Shown: piece by piece, positions 37,601 to 46,153 of the stretch | How the letters are laid out: every line of letters starts with the position of its first letter | How positions within the stretch are numbered: position 1 is the first letter of the stretch | From: Apostichopus japonicus | Lineage: Eukaryota > Echinodermata > Holothuroidea > Aspidochirotida > Stichopodidae | Direction of reading: 5' to 3' | Assembly (NCBI RefSeq): GCF_037975245.1 | Contig: NC_092570.1 | Coordinates: 3,504,001-3,568,000 of the forward strand | DNA length: 64,000 bases | Program-made: the position numbers and the translations under genes | The notes under the pieces: model-generated | Database searches by the model: none | Told to the model about the DNA's origin: nothing | Seen by the model: the letters and a program-made list of their open reading frames with translations, nothing else

Positions 37601-38830
37601 TGGTGCAACCGCAAAAGCCGGTGGCAGGCTTCGTACGCCAGTCTGGTCTTTCCCGCTCCAGGCATACCACTGATACAGATGACATGGATGTATGGCTGCT
37701 CTTCGTCCAGGACTCCAATCACACTGGCAACCAAAAGAAGGTGATTAAAGATGTTAGGTGTGTGTGTATGTGTGCATGGAAGGGAAGGGGGGGGGGATGT
37801 GTGGTATCTGAGGCTGGTAGCTGTGTAGGTGGGGTACTGATGTATGGATAGAAGGTGGATCGTTGGTAAGTCAGAACAAGTTATTTCAGTAACACTGTTA
37901 GAGTCATTTTTGTTAAAGGCATTAATTGATGTATGATTTTACATCATGTAGTACTTACATTAATTCATAAAACAAAGCAATGTCATTTAAAACATATTAA
38001 CTGCAATATGGGAAACCAACCAACTGCAGAAATCGATGCAAATGTTTCTCTCGGAACATTTGTTGCAAACTTACACACTTGCACAAACAATTTAATTCTC
38101 CTTTTCTTGAAAGCATTCAAAGACTGGAATTCTTGGAACCAAATGTTCATAGGATCCATGTTATTGGAAAGCTTTGGGGTAACTATCGGGTCCATCCCTT
38201 CAAATCAAAGTTGCAAGTTCCACTGCCACTAGATTGAACTGTTTTCTACCTCCCCACCCCCACCTGGCACCCTCCCCACCCCCTCATCCCACCTTCCTCT
38301 CCTTTTTTTATAACAGATTACAGAATATGAAGATATACTTGTAATAGAGATCACTACTTCACCCTCACTCAGTGTATCACCCCAACTGCCTGTGAAATGT
38401 ACTCATCCTACTATTGTATATCTACATGTACAAATTTACAGAATGATAATCTGTAATTTACACAAAGATATGATCACCTTTGAAGCAAATCTTCTCTGCC
38501 AAAGAATGGTCCTTCCAAGGCTGATGACTTGCTGTTTTCTTTCTGGACTACAACTTCTCTTTCTCGTTCATACTCGTCAATCGCCTCTACGAGATCGGTC
38601 CTTCCAATTTGATCTAGCCCTATCTTTAATATTTCTAAATCGGTTTCATGCATCAATCTCTTTTCCTCCAAGATATCAAACAATTCCATGGGATTTTTAA
38701 AACTCATGGTGTATTCTTTACCAAGCTTTTCTTTCAAAGCAAACTTTAAAGCGGCAGTGTCGTTTTCCTCACACTCTTCAGATAGAAATGCCAGAAGGCG
38801 TCTGTAGGTGTTGATTCCTGTAGTAGCCAT
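28522..38830 (-). CDS. DED-NB-ARC-winged helix-TPR protein (STAND NTPase)
   Basis: Coding exons, 5' to 3' on the minus strand: 38830-38478, 37723-37449, 36114-35927, 34644-33128, 32558-32264, 31873-31777, 31454-31353, 29944-29684, 28676-28522. The sum is 3243 bases, or 1080 codons plus stop, and every intron is GT-AG with matching phase. Residues ~7-88 form a death effector domain with an RxDL motif (R77-L80). An NB-ARC NTPase follows: Walker A GMPGAGKT (137-144), Walker B TILLLD (D217), the sensor TSR (258-260) and a CGKIPLAI motif (314-321). Next are a winged helix (~385-457), TPR helices (~590-870), and an acidic/Ser/Lys-rich tail (877-1080) with KKNKKKTKK. By family knowledge it should be a cytosolic, nucleotide-switched oligomeriser that recruits DED partners such as caspase-8/FADD types. 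Function and ligand are inferred. The splice acceptor before the ATG implies an upstream non-coding exon. Confidence 0.9.
29254..29560 (+). mobile_element. tRNA-derived SINE, family 1, copy A
   Basis: A tRNA(Ser/Leu)-like head has a box A (TGGCCGAGTGG, 29262-29272) and a box B (GGTTCGATTCC, 29324-29334). The body shares ATCTATGGTTTTCCCATCTG, AAAGATTCCAAATTTGAG and TTGAATTGGAAGCCACCCG with the copy at 31025. It ends in an ATT-rich tail. It lies in intron 8 of the DED gene, antisense to it. Confidence 0.85.
29684..29944 (-). CDS. DED-NLR exon 8
   Basis: Acceptor TTTTTATAG, donor GTAAGTA. It encodes residues 943-1029: a Pro-rich piece (LPPIPPSIPGNK), then an acidic patch (RYSDSDFDDHDSIEE), then a basic KKNKKKTKK cluster that could act as a nuclear localisation signal (inference). 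Confidence 0.85.
29950..31020. other. intron 7 of the DED gene
   Basis: Non-coding, AT-rich. The plus-strand frame at 30654-30860 has no recognisable domain. The SINE at 31025 follows. Confidence 0.6.
31025..31312 (+). mobile_element. tRNA-derived SINE, family 1, copy B
   Basis: Same family and orientation as 29254-29560, with box A (TGGCCGAGTGG) intact. The box B region is decayed (GGCAGGGTCATAG). Body and tail are closely alike. It ends in CTGCTGATTAATAAAG, 40 bases before exon 7 of the DED gene. Confidence 0.85.
31353..31454 (-). CDS. DED-NLR exon 7
   Basis: Acceptor TTTTCTCTTCGCAG, donor GTGAGTT. It encodes a Ser/Glu/Lys-rich stretch (RKRKSSSSASSLHS), probably disordered. Confidence 0.85.
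31777..31873 (-). CDS. DED-NLR exon 6
   Basis: Acceptor CTCCTTTTCAG, donor GTAAAC. It encodes an acidic linker (EDDKTEEEGSDFSSSS) that opens the disordered C-terminal tail. Confidence 0.85.
32264..32558 (-). CDS. DED-NLR exon 5 (TPR)
   Basis: The codon split with exon 4 is CG|A. The exon encodes residues 778-876 with two TPR-like helical pairs (YEDALKLALRALEGRKALLG, then YKEARKYFEEALLMEE). It then gives a basic end (KPKAKRKYQRRFK). Donor GTGAAT. Confidence 0.9.
33128..34644 (-). CDS. DED-NLR exon 4 (ARC, winged helix, TPRs)
   Basis: A 1517-base exon with acceptor TTTTTCCTTTGCAG and donor GTGAGTG. It carries the CGKIPLAIRVLG motif of the ARC1 subdomain, a winged-helix pattern (LAVIPGTFSLKAARDIL ... 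MRYSMHLLLRSF), a helical linker, and several TPRs (e.g. MGRQEKAVELYKEALKLEE). It is uninterrupted for 505 codons, which is strong evidence for selection. Confidence 0.95.
34772..35460 (-). mobile_element. LINE 3' end (CR1/L2-like) with internal deletion
   Basis: Minus-strand pieces of a non-LTR reverse transcriptase C-terminus: LHWLPVSERIKYKLLTLTLY (near 35220) and YGERSFQFAALELWNTL (near 35010-35060). The stretch usually found between them is missing. The 3' tail (GTGCACTATATAAATAAG, then ATT repeats) runs to 34772. It lies in intron 3 of the DED gene, on the same strand. Confidence 0.8.
35927..36114 (-). CDS. DED-NLR exon 3 (Walker B, sensor 1)
   Basis: Acceptor TTTCATACATAG, donor GTTCGT. 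It encodes residues 210-272, including the Walker B strand TILLLDSADYLL and the sensor strand KIVITSRT, both hallmarks of NB-ARC ATPases. The phase is 1 on entry and 0 on exit. Confidence 0.93.
36265..36565 (+). mobile_element. LINE reverse-transcriptase C-terminal fragment
   Basis: The plus-strand frame from 36274 to 36561 contains PLAERRRQSRIILFAKGIYG and YKYSFFPNTIRDWNSLPSDL. This is the pattern at the end of many non-LTR retrotransposon polyproteins (FFPRTIxDWNSLP). It is antisense, in intron 2 of the DED gene, and 5' truncated as usual. Confidence 0.78.
37449..37723 (-). CDS. DED-NLR exon 2 (P-loop)
   Basis: Acceptor CTTTTGGTTGCCAG; the donor is a weaker GTATTA that preserves phase 1. 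It encodes residues 118-210 with Walker A GMPGAGKT after a hydrophobic strand (IHVICIS). The donor is the least certain splice site of the model, but the joined codon gives a continuous NB-ARC reading. Confidence 0.9.
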
Positions 38831-38846
38831 AATGAAGTCGTTTGCC
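38478..38846 (-). CDS. DED-NLR exon 1 coding (death effector domain)
   Basis: The ATG is at 38830. Sixteen 5' UTR bases follow an acceptor (ATCTCCACAG) at 38847-38850, so transcription starts in a further upstream exon that was not located. The exon encodes residues 1-118. The helical pattern fits a DED: hydrophobic TYRRLLAFLSEECE helix 1, MELFDILEEKRLM helix 3, and the IGRTDLVEAI helix carrying RxDL. Donor GTGATC. The alternative is a highly diverged CARD or other death-fold domain; the RxDL motif favours DED. Confidence 0.88.
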
Positions 38847-39090
38847 CTGTGGAGATAATAGATAAATAGAAAATGTAGGACAAAACTGACACTGAAAATA
38901 TTTTAAGCTTCACAAATGTGTCAAATCTAAAATGTGAATACTATTATGTAGTGCTTATCAGTTTGTACCAGAGATGCCATAAAGCAAACTCACAACAAAT
39001 AGGTATTTTAATGAAAATGAGGGGATCCTATATATAATGACACTTTGAATTTCCTGTTTGGAAACAATCAGTGAATGCAATGTAAACTTC

Positions 39091-40833
39091 TGAAATGGAC
39101 CCAAAAGGCTTAAGAAAAGGAGTGGACAGTCAAACGAATGACAGAAGACACCAGTAGCTGCGGTTGACGTAATCTATTCTTACAATAAAACAGCCTCTGT
39201 AAAACAACATACAGAACAAATCGTAAGATGAGAAAATAAAACATAATCAACACTTAAAACACTTAAAAACTTAAAATGATATGAATATGCAGAAACGATA
39301 TGAATATGCGAATATGACCTCATTAGTATGCAAACAATTAATATAAATGCTTCACACTTTCTAGTTTAACTCTCTTCTAAGTTCTAAATATCAACATAAC
39401 AATTTTCCCTCGGTTCATGTAATATAACTCTCAGAAAACATCAGTATCAATGATAACATGCACAGAGTGAAACTGCATGGATCTGTATGAACAGAAAAGA
39501 AACTTGATTTACAACATTTACACTAGACCCTTGACACGATAACTCACCAGGCTAAAAATAGATACAAGGTTTTGACTTCAGCAAATGGCAAGCATCATAG
39601 TTGGTAGATACCCAAGGTAGAGGAGAACTCACACCAAACCTGTTTGAATTAAATATATACCAGTTTACACTCTATGTCTCTTTACTGAAAATTATATAGT
39701 CTGCGTCCGGTTGAATCCAAAGTCACAACAATAACAATAACAAACAGTACAAATCTTACATAACTTTACAAAACTCTGTCAATAAGCATAGTCTTTAATC
39801 AAAACATTTAATCAAACAATTAAATAAGTCTTAACACCTTGCAATCCCAGTCAACACATATTAACGTATACCGTAGCAGAATTCATACATTGGGAACCAA
39901 AACAACACTTTGATATTCCCACTTAATAATACTGAAAGTGCGCCGCCATTTTGACAAACAAAAATGCCAGGCTTCTATAGCACTTCAACCCACACCTATT
40001 ACGTAATGGCACATTTACCTATCCTAACATGAGCACTGTTACAACAAGAATAATCTAATATTACGATCCATCGGAATGATAAATAAACTTAAACATGATA
40101 TCAATATACGTACATCATTTCTAGGACAATAAATCTTAAGAATACGATCATCGAAATAAGTGAGGATATGATCATTGAAAGAAAATATACGTTCTCACGA
40201 GTCCCGAATTTCTAACGATAACATTCGTGGAACCCCTATACCAAGTATATCATTGAAAAGCTACAGACAGCTTCATTGATACAGAGTCATAAGATTCGAT
40301 CAAGAATTACATATTAACACCAAGATAATAATTAGATTTCTTGCGATAAAACGTGACAAATATCAAATCAACACTCACCCTTACAACGGTGACACAAAAC
40401 TCTTATTCTACATCGATAAATTTGACTTGGTTTCCACCACTACTTTCGGCAGTTCTTTTTACGTTAAGCACGGTGATGGAAGCAACAAAGAAAAGCTTTG
40501 TAGGCCTTCTCTTCCCTACGCAATCGGCGACCCAATCACGAGCGTATTGATATAAAACCTGTTAAACCCTTAAAAATCCAGGTAAATTAACAGAAACAAG
40601 AAAACCCTTTGTCAATCTGGACATACTAAAAAGAATATAAAGAGATACTGGCCAGAAAACGAGGTAACATTTAACATAAATAACAGCTTAATTGGGACTC
40701 AATTAACATCCCGCGCATTCTACTAAACCCACATGTTTGGACCTCAGAGAAACAGAGACAGGAACGATGACTCACACCTCTGTCACGGGAGTAAGTACCA
40801 AAACATTGCCAGGTAGAATTTAACACCACTACA
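39091..40833 (-). repeat. 3' LTR of the gypsy element
   Basis: On the minus strand it starts TGTAGTGGTGTTAAATTC and ends CCATTTCA. It is 1743 bp long and collinear with the copy at 46154-47896. The small frame at 40353-40550 is present identically in both LTRs and is not a gene. Confidence 0.96.
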
Positions 40834-40844
40834 ATCTTCCCCGC
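40834..40844 (-). promoter_or_regulatory. polypurine tract
   Basis: Minus-strand CGGGGAAGATT immediately precedes the TG of the 3' LTR, where plus-strand DNA synthesis is primed. Confidence 0.75.
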
Positions 40845-41009
40845 GATTAACATCATCGCCTCTGACTGATGGTAATCTTACTAAAATAACGGAAAATAAA
40901 TACATCAAAAACAGGTTCAAGCAATTCCAATAACCTTGAAAGGTCTCACAATTGAGTTGTACAACATCATAACCAAATGACAAGATTAATAATTCCACAT
41001 GTTCTTGAC

Positions 41010-44000
41010 CTAACTATCACCAGCATTTGGCAAAATAGAGCGAGGCAAGTGGGCAGGATTTGAGTGAACTCCTTTGTTTACTCTCGCTGATCGTCTGTAG
41101 CCCACAGGTTGCTCCTCATCTATCACAGGAGGTCGACCTCTTTCTGGGAGTACTGCCTCTTGTTGGTACAACCAAAGCGGTAACAATTCACACAAATTTT
41201 CATCGTCATCGTCAGTATCTACTTCAGGTGGAACTTCATTTTCATTCTCAATAATATCAGCATCTGGTTCTGCAAGACAAGGTTGATCACTACGAGGGTC
41301 ATGAATCAGAAGTCTTCTGTTCACAGTCTTCATGTCACCGCCTAAAGCTGGTCGAATACTGTACACATCACCCTCCTTGTTGATACTAACAACTACATAC
41401 GGTTCGTGATAAAACTTATCCTTCAATTTATGGCGACCGTCGAAGGCACATCGCTTTAGCAAAACTCTTGCTCCAACTGGGAAAGGCTTACTCATAGGTA
41501 GACTGTCATGTGCACGCTTCTGATTCAAGAGATTCTTCTCCATGCGCTTCTTTGCAATTTCATGAGCTTCTCGCAATGCTTCTGCCTGTGCTACAATATA
41601 ATCTTCTTGCCAATCATCTCTGACTTTACTTAACAGTTGGTCAAGTGGGGTAAAGGGGTCTCTACCATACAGCATACGGAAAGGTGAGATTCCAGTCGCA
41701 CTGTGAGGAGTTGCGTTATACACAAAAGTGAGGTGATTCAGCATTTCAGGCCACTGTCGTCGCTTGGAAGGATCGATGGAGCGTATCATGGCGCAAAGGG
41801 TACGATTGAATCTTTCTGTCTGCCCGTTCCCTTGTGGGTGGTACGGTGTGGTATGTGACTTCTTGATTCCATACAGTTTGCACAATTCTCTGATGATGTT
41901 TCCTTCAAAATTCCTGCCCTGGTCTGAGTGTATTCGTAAAGGCGCACCATAATGTGAAAACCAATTATCCCTCAATGCCTTGGCTACTTCTGTTGCTGTT
42001 TGGTTTCTGCACGGTATGGCCTGTGCATACTTTGTAAAGGAATCCGTAAGGACTAAAACGTCTTCAAAACCACCCTTTCCTTTATCCAGTTTCAGGAAGT
42101 CGATTGCCACCAATTCATTTGGGCGAAATGCAAGCAGATGTCTCTGGGGGGTCCTTATCTTTGCCGTTGGGACTTTAGCAGTCACACACTTGAAACAATT
42201 CTTCAGATGAGTTCGAACATCTTTGTGAATTCCTGGCCAGAAGCATCGAGTTTTCAGAGTGTCCAGAGTTCTTCCAACACCTTGATGTCCCCACTCATCA
42301 TGAGACATGGTCAGCATGGTTGATTGCAGGACACATGGCACTAAAAGTTGTTTGTACTCTCTTCCCATAGGTCCTGTCACCTTCCTGTATAAAACCCCTC
42401 TATACTCTTCCAGACGATCATATTCCTTCAACCAGCTCTTCACTTCTGAAGAACAAGGTTCAACTTCTTCACCAGGCTCCCATGACGACTTCCAATACTT
42501 CCACAGAACACCGAGTACCTCATCATTCTGTTGCATTGCTGCTAGCTGAGCATATGTGTATGATGGAAATATGCAGGGAGAAACAAAATCTGGTGGCTTC
42601 TCTCGATCAGAATGTCCAGCCTGTGCACGAACTTCAGCAGGAAATATGGTACAAGTAGCAACTGTAGCTCTGCAGGGCAACTTCTCCCCTTCTTCTTGAT
42701 TGTTTGGATGACGACTGAGGGCGTCTGCACATGCATTCAACTTCCATGGCTTGTAAAGGATCTCGATGTCAAATGAGGCTAACTGGGCTGCCCATCGTTG
42801 CTCTGTAGCACCAAGTTGAGCCGTCTGGAGGTGTGAAAGAGGGTTGTTGTCCGTGTATACTTTGCAATGCGAACCCATCAGATACTCTTTAAATTTCTCT
42901 GTCACTGCCCATTTAAGTGCAAGCAATTCAATTTTAAAGCTAGAAAAATCTGGATAGTTGCGTTCTGCTCCTCGAAGTCCCCGACTGGCGTAAGCAATGG
43001 GATGGAGTTTTCCATCATCATTGGCTTGTAAGAGACATGCACCCAATCCTTTCAGACTAGCATCGACCTCAAGAACAAACTCACTTCCAAACTTTGGATA
43101 GGCTAGGACTGGTGCAGTGGATAAAAGTGTCTTCAGCTTCTGGAACGATTCATCAGATTCAGAAGTCCAGACAAAATCTGATTTAGAACGCTTCCCCGCT
43201 TTCTTCCTAGAAGAACCAACAAGAGCATGGAGTGGTCCGGCTAATGCTGCAAACCCAGGCACAAATCGTCTGTAATAAGATGCAAGTCCTAAAAAGGAAC
43301 TTAACTCTCCTGCATCTTCAGGTACTGGCCAATGCATAATTCTTTCAACTTTCCCAGGATCAACTGCAACTCCATACTTATTGACGATATGCCCAAGGTG
43401 ACTTACTTCTTCTTGGAAAAACTTACATTTCTCGCCTTTAAGCTTCAGCCCGTTTTGAATGAGTCTCTGAAACACTACACCCAGTCGGTTGACATGTTCT
43501 TCAAAGCTGTCGGAAAATACCAGAATATCATCTAGATACAATACCAGTTGGGATAAGTTGACATCTCCAAAGATAAATTCCATGACTCTTTGGAAAGTGC
43601 TGGGACTGTTACAAAGTCCTTGAGGCATCCTGGTGAACTCATACAGTCCCCACGGCACACGAAATGCAGTCTTCTCCACAGATTCAGTATGTACAGCTAC
43701 CTGGAAGTATCCGTGAGACAAATCTAGGGAAGAAAAGTACTTCGATCCACCCAAGGCCTCTAGCGTCTCATCAATCCGTGGAAGGGGAAAAGAATCCTTG
43801 ATTGTAATAGAATTCAGACGGCGATAATCTACACACAGTCTCAAGGAGCCATCTCTCTTTGGAACAATTACAACAGGGCTGGCATAGGGGCTTGACGACC
43901 TTCTGATGATATTCTTTTCAAGAAGTCCTTGAAGAAGTTCCTTGATCTCTATAGTTTGTGTCGGAGGAATTCTTCTATATGGTAACCTAATGGGGGTGCA

Positions 44001-44936
44001 CTGATCGGTTAACTTAATCTCGTGGGGTATGAGATCACAGAATCCTAGATCCAGATCATCTCTAGAGAAGGCCTTCAAGTTATCATGTAAAAGGACAGCT
44101 ACACCATCTACCTTGTTTCTTTCAAGCGCCGGAAGTTCCACTCCCCATGGCAATTCTACCATTGTCTCATCAGCCAGCATATATACTTCTGTATCTGAGG
44201 AAGGTGTACCCTCTAAACTCACAGCCTGACTACCTTCAATTCTGTCTTCACTCTTAGTCAACAATTCTCCTCCCTGTCCTTCAGCAAGCGCAGCTACCGA
44301 CTTTCCTACTAGAGATCCTTCACTTCTATTCTGACATGCAGCAACTTCTTCTCTTTCCTCTCCTATGACTATTTCTGCCTCACATACCTGAGTAACATCT
44401 GAAAATTCCATACATCTTGCAGCCAATTCTACACTCTCACCCTCCTTAACGGGTTCATTGGCACCCACTAGAACCTTCAGAGCATTACACCCAAGTAGGA
44501 TAGGATACTGCTCAGATCTCCCAGAAGTCTGTCCGTCTATGATCAAGAAAGCTACTAAGCTGGATCGTTCCCTTATCTTCACCACTGCACTTACAAACCC
44601 AAGTACGTTTACATCTTCATCACCAAATCCAACAACCATTAAAGGGACAGGCAAATTCATAATCGGTCCGAGTACACCTTCAAGTATCTCCCTGTAAACC
44701 ACAGCTGGTATCAAAGATGCCTCTGCTCCTGTGTCTAGGACGCAGCCTACCTCTACCCCCTCAATCTCTGCAATGACCGTTGGACTTGAAGATATCAATT
44801 TCTCTAGCACCACTCTAACCTCTGCATCTTCTCTATCTCTCCCGTTGACTCCTCCTACTCTAACTGCTATGGGCTGTCGATTGGTTACCAAAGACTCTAC
44901 TGTTTCGCCCGTAACAGCAGAGACTATTGGTTTCCC
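41010..44936 (-). CDS. pol: gypsy pol (protease, RT, RNase H, integrase)
   Basis: An open frame of about 1300 codons. Numbered from the TTG at 44891: aspartic protease VLDTGAEASLIP (D53); reverse transcriptase with RMPQGLCNSP and YLDD (452-455); RNase H (VDAS D610, YTDNNP D681); integrase zinc domain H864, H869, C899, C902; and catalytic D931, D990, E1026. It ends in a basic RRSARVN-type tail. No ATG lies near the start. The frame continues upstream without a stop to the GGGAAAC heptamer in gag, so expression by -1 frameshift as Gag-Pol is inferred. No internal stops or frameshifts were seen. Confidence 0.96.
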   Translation of the reverse strand, partial: GKPIVSAVTGETVESLVTNRQPIAVRVGGVNGRDREDAEVRVVLEKLISSSPTVIAEIEGVEVGCVLDTGAEASLIPAVVYREILEGVLGPIMNLPVPLMVVGFGDEDVNVLGFVSAVVKIRERSSLVAFLIIDGQTSGRSEQYPILLGCNALKVLVGANEPVKEGESVELAARCMEFSDVTQVCEAEIVIGEEREEVAACQNRSEGSLVGKSVAALAEGQGGELLTKSEDRIEGSQAVSLEGTPSSDTEVYMLADETMVELPWGVELPALERNKVDGVAVLLHDNLKAFSRDDLDLGFCDLIPHEIKLTDQCTPIRLPYRRIPPTQTIEIKELLQGLLEKNIIRRSSSPYASPVVIVPKRDGSLRLCVDYRRLNSITIKDSFPLPRIDETLEALGGSKYFSSLDLSHGYFQVAVHTESVEKTAFRVPWGLYEFTRMPQGLCNSPSTFQRVMEFIFGDVNLSQLVLYLDDILVFSDSFEEHVNRLGVVFQRLIQNGLKLKGEKCKFFQEEVSHLGHIVNKYGVAVDPGKVERIMHWPVPEDAGELSSFLGLASYYRRFVPGFAALAGPLHALVGSSRKKAGKRSKSDFVWTSESDESFQKLKTLLSTAPVLAYPKFGSEFVLEVDASLKGLGACLLQANDDGKLHPIAYASRGLRGAERNYPDFSSFKIELLALKWAVTEKFKEYLMGSHCKVYTDNNPLSHLQTAQLGATEQRWAAQLASFDIEILYKPWKLNACADALSRHPNNQEEGEKLPCRATVATCTIFPAEVRAQAGHSDREKPPDFVSPCIFPSYTYAQLAAMQQNDEVLGVLWKYWKSSWEPGEEVEPCSSEVKSWLKEYDRLEEYRGVLYRKVTGPMGREYKQLLVPCVLQSTMLTMSHDEWGHQGVGRTLDTLKTRCFWPGIHKDVRTHLKNCFKCVTAKVPTAKIRTPQRHLLAFRPNELVAIDFLKLDKGKGGFEDVLVLTDSFTKYAQAIPCRNQTATEVAKALRDNWFSHYGAPLRIHSDQGRNFEGNIIRELCKLYGIKKSHTTPYHPQGNGQTERFNRTLCAMIRSIDPSKRRQWPEMLNHLTFVYNATPHSATGISPFRMLYGRDPFTPLDQLLSKVRDDWQEDYIVAQAEALREAHEIAKKRMEKNLLNQKRAHDSLPMSKPFPVGARVLLKRCAFDGRHKLKDKFYHEPYVVVSINKEGDVYSIRPALGGDMKTVNRRLLIHDPRSDQPCLAEPDADIIENENEVPPEVDTDDDDENLCELLPLWLYQQEAVLPERGRPPVIDEEQPVGYRRSARVNKGVHSNPAHLPRSILPNAGDS

Positions 44937-45934
44937 GGATGGCTATTTCTTGGCTGTGTTTGGGGATGCTGTTCTGATGACCTCTGTCGCTCATTCCTTC
45001 GATTCCTTGCGCAGTCCCGTGCAATATGCCCTCTACGCTGGCAAGAAAAGCAAGTTGTGTTCCAACGCTGACCGATGTCGACGGGTGGTGGGGCTGAGTT
45101 GATAAATTGTTGCATCGTGTTCTGGAGGGATGTCAACTGCTCCTTGAGACTCTTCACCTCATCACTTAGTCCACGTTGGTTCTCCAACAGGGTAGAAAAG
45201 GCTCCATCCTCTTTGATTTCAGCTGCAGCAACAGGGGCCTCTACACATACTTCTCTGATTCGGGATCGTCTGGGCTGCATCTCGCTTTCTTGAAAAAGTA
45301 AGATAGCCTCCTTCCTCATCTCTTCGAACGAACTTACATTTGGAGATAAGTCAATCCGTCTCAGCTCCCTACGCACATAGGTCTCACTGGCCCCACGAAT
45401 GAACTGCTCTCGAAGAGACTTGTCACGGAGCTGCTTCAGGGCTGTGCTCTCCTCCTTTGATGATGCAGCCGTCTCCATTTTCGTATACAATCTCTTGAGG
45501 GACCTACTATAATCAGACAAATTTTCACTCTCTTGTTGTTTGCGATTGTGAAAAAGGCTACTCAAGCTTTGAAGTGATTCGTACGTGCCAAAACAGAGAT
45601 TCAGTGAGGACACAACCTCGTCAAACTTTTCTCTCTCGCTCTCTTCCAAACACGCAATCTCTTCCTTGGCTGGACCAGTCAAATGATTGATCAGAGCACG
45701 TGCTTTGGCTTTGTCCTCCAGATCATACTGTGCGATGATCCCTTCAAACTCTTCCAACCATTCAAGGAAGGAAAGATCCCCAGCTGCATACGGTGGTCCT
45801 TTAAATTTTGGAAGGCGACTCACAGGAATTCCTTGAAACCCCATCGCTCCTTTGAAAAGCTGGGTCAGCAGGGCCATATTCACAGCATTGGGATCTGGGT
45901 CTGTCATGATGCCTGCACCACTTGCCCTTCTCAC
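44924..45934 (-). CDS. gag: gypsy gag
   Basis: 336 codons. It carries a capsid-like region (SRLPKFKGPPYAAGDLSFLE, then LSDYSRSLKRLYTKME), a coiled-coil stretch (LSDEVKSLKEQLTSLQ) and a single CX2CX4HX4C zinc knuckle, CFSCQRRGHIARDC (295-308). The ATG at 45934 is the first of two; a second Met at codon 10 is equally plausible. The stop TAG at 44924-44926 follows the slippery heptamer by one codon. The product packages the element's RNA. Confidence 0.94.
   Translation of the reverse strand: MRRASGAGIMTDPDPNAVNMALLTQLFKGAMGFQGIPVSRLPKFKGPPYAAGDLSFLEWLEEFEGIIAQYDLEDKAKARALINHLTGPAKEEIACLEESEREKFDEVVSSLNLCFGTYESLQSLSSLFHNRKQQESENLSDYSRSLKRLYTKMETAASSKEESTALKQLRDKSLREQFIRGASETYVRRELRRIDLSPNVSSFEEMRKEAILLFQESEMQPRRSRIREVCVEAPVAAAEIKEDGAFSTLLENQRGLSDEVKSLKEQLTSLQNTMQQFINSAPPPVDIGQRWNTTCFSCQRRGHIARDCARNRRNERQRSSEQHPQTQPRNSHPGNQ
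44930..44936 (-). promoter_or_regulatory. -1 ribosomal frameshift slippery heptamer
   Basis: Minus-strand G GGA AAC in the gag frame is followed by CAA TAG. Shifting -1 reads GGG AAA CCA ATA and enters the pol frame, which is open from there through 41010. The heptamer matches the X XXY YYZ rule. A downstream pseudoknot was not established. Confidence 0.8.
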
Positions 45935-46134
45935 TTACCTTATGCTTTACAAAGGACGACCTAATCGTATCTACTTACACCAAATAAGGCCCTAAACTCA
46001 CTCTTAACTTAATCAAATACCTGTACATATATAGTAGCCTGAGGCTGTTTTATTGTCTTCTTTTACTCCTCGGTGCTGTCTCTGGTTATCGACGTCAGCT
46101 GATGATCACAACGTCTTACTATGGTAGCTTCCGT

Positions 46135-46152
46135 ATCCCACTTCTGACACCA
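46135..46152 (-). promoter_or_regulatory. primer-binding site
   Basis: Minus-strand TGGTGTCAGAAGTGGGAT begins one base after the 5' LTR. It complements a tRNA 3' end ...TTCTGACACCA, a type used by many gypsy elements and usually assigned to tRNA-Leu. Confidence 0.8.
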
Positions 46153-46153
46153 A

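Noticed and set aside
40353..40550. 65-codon frame also found at 47416-47613
   Set aside because: It lies in the gypsy LTRs, so its duplication reflects the LTR pair rather than a gene family.
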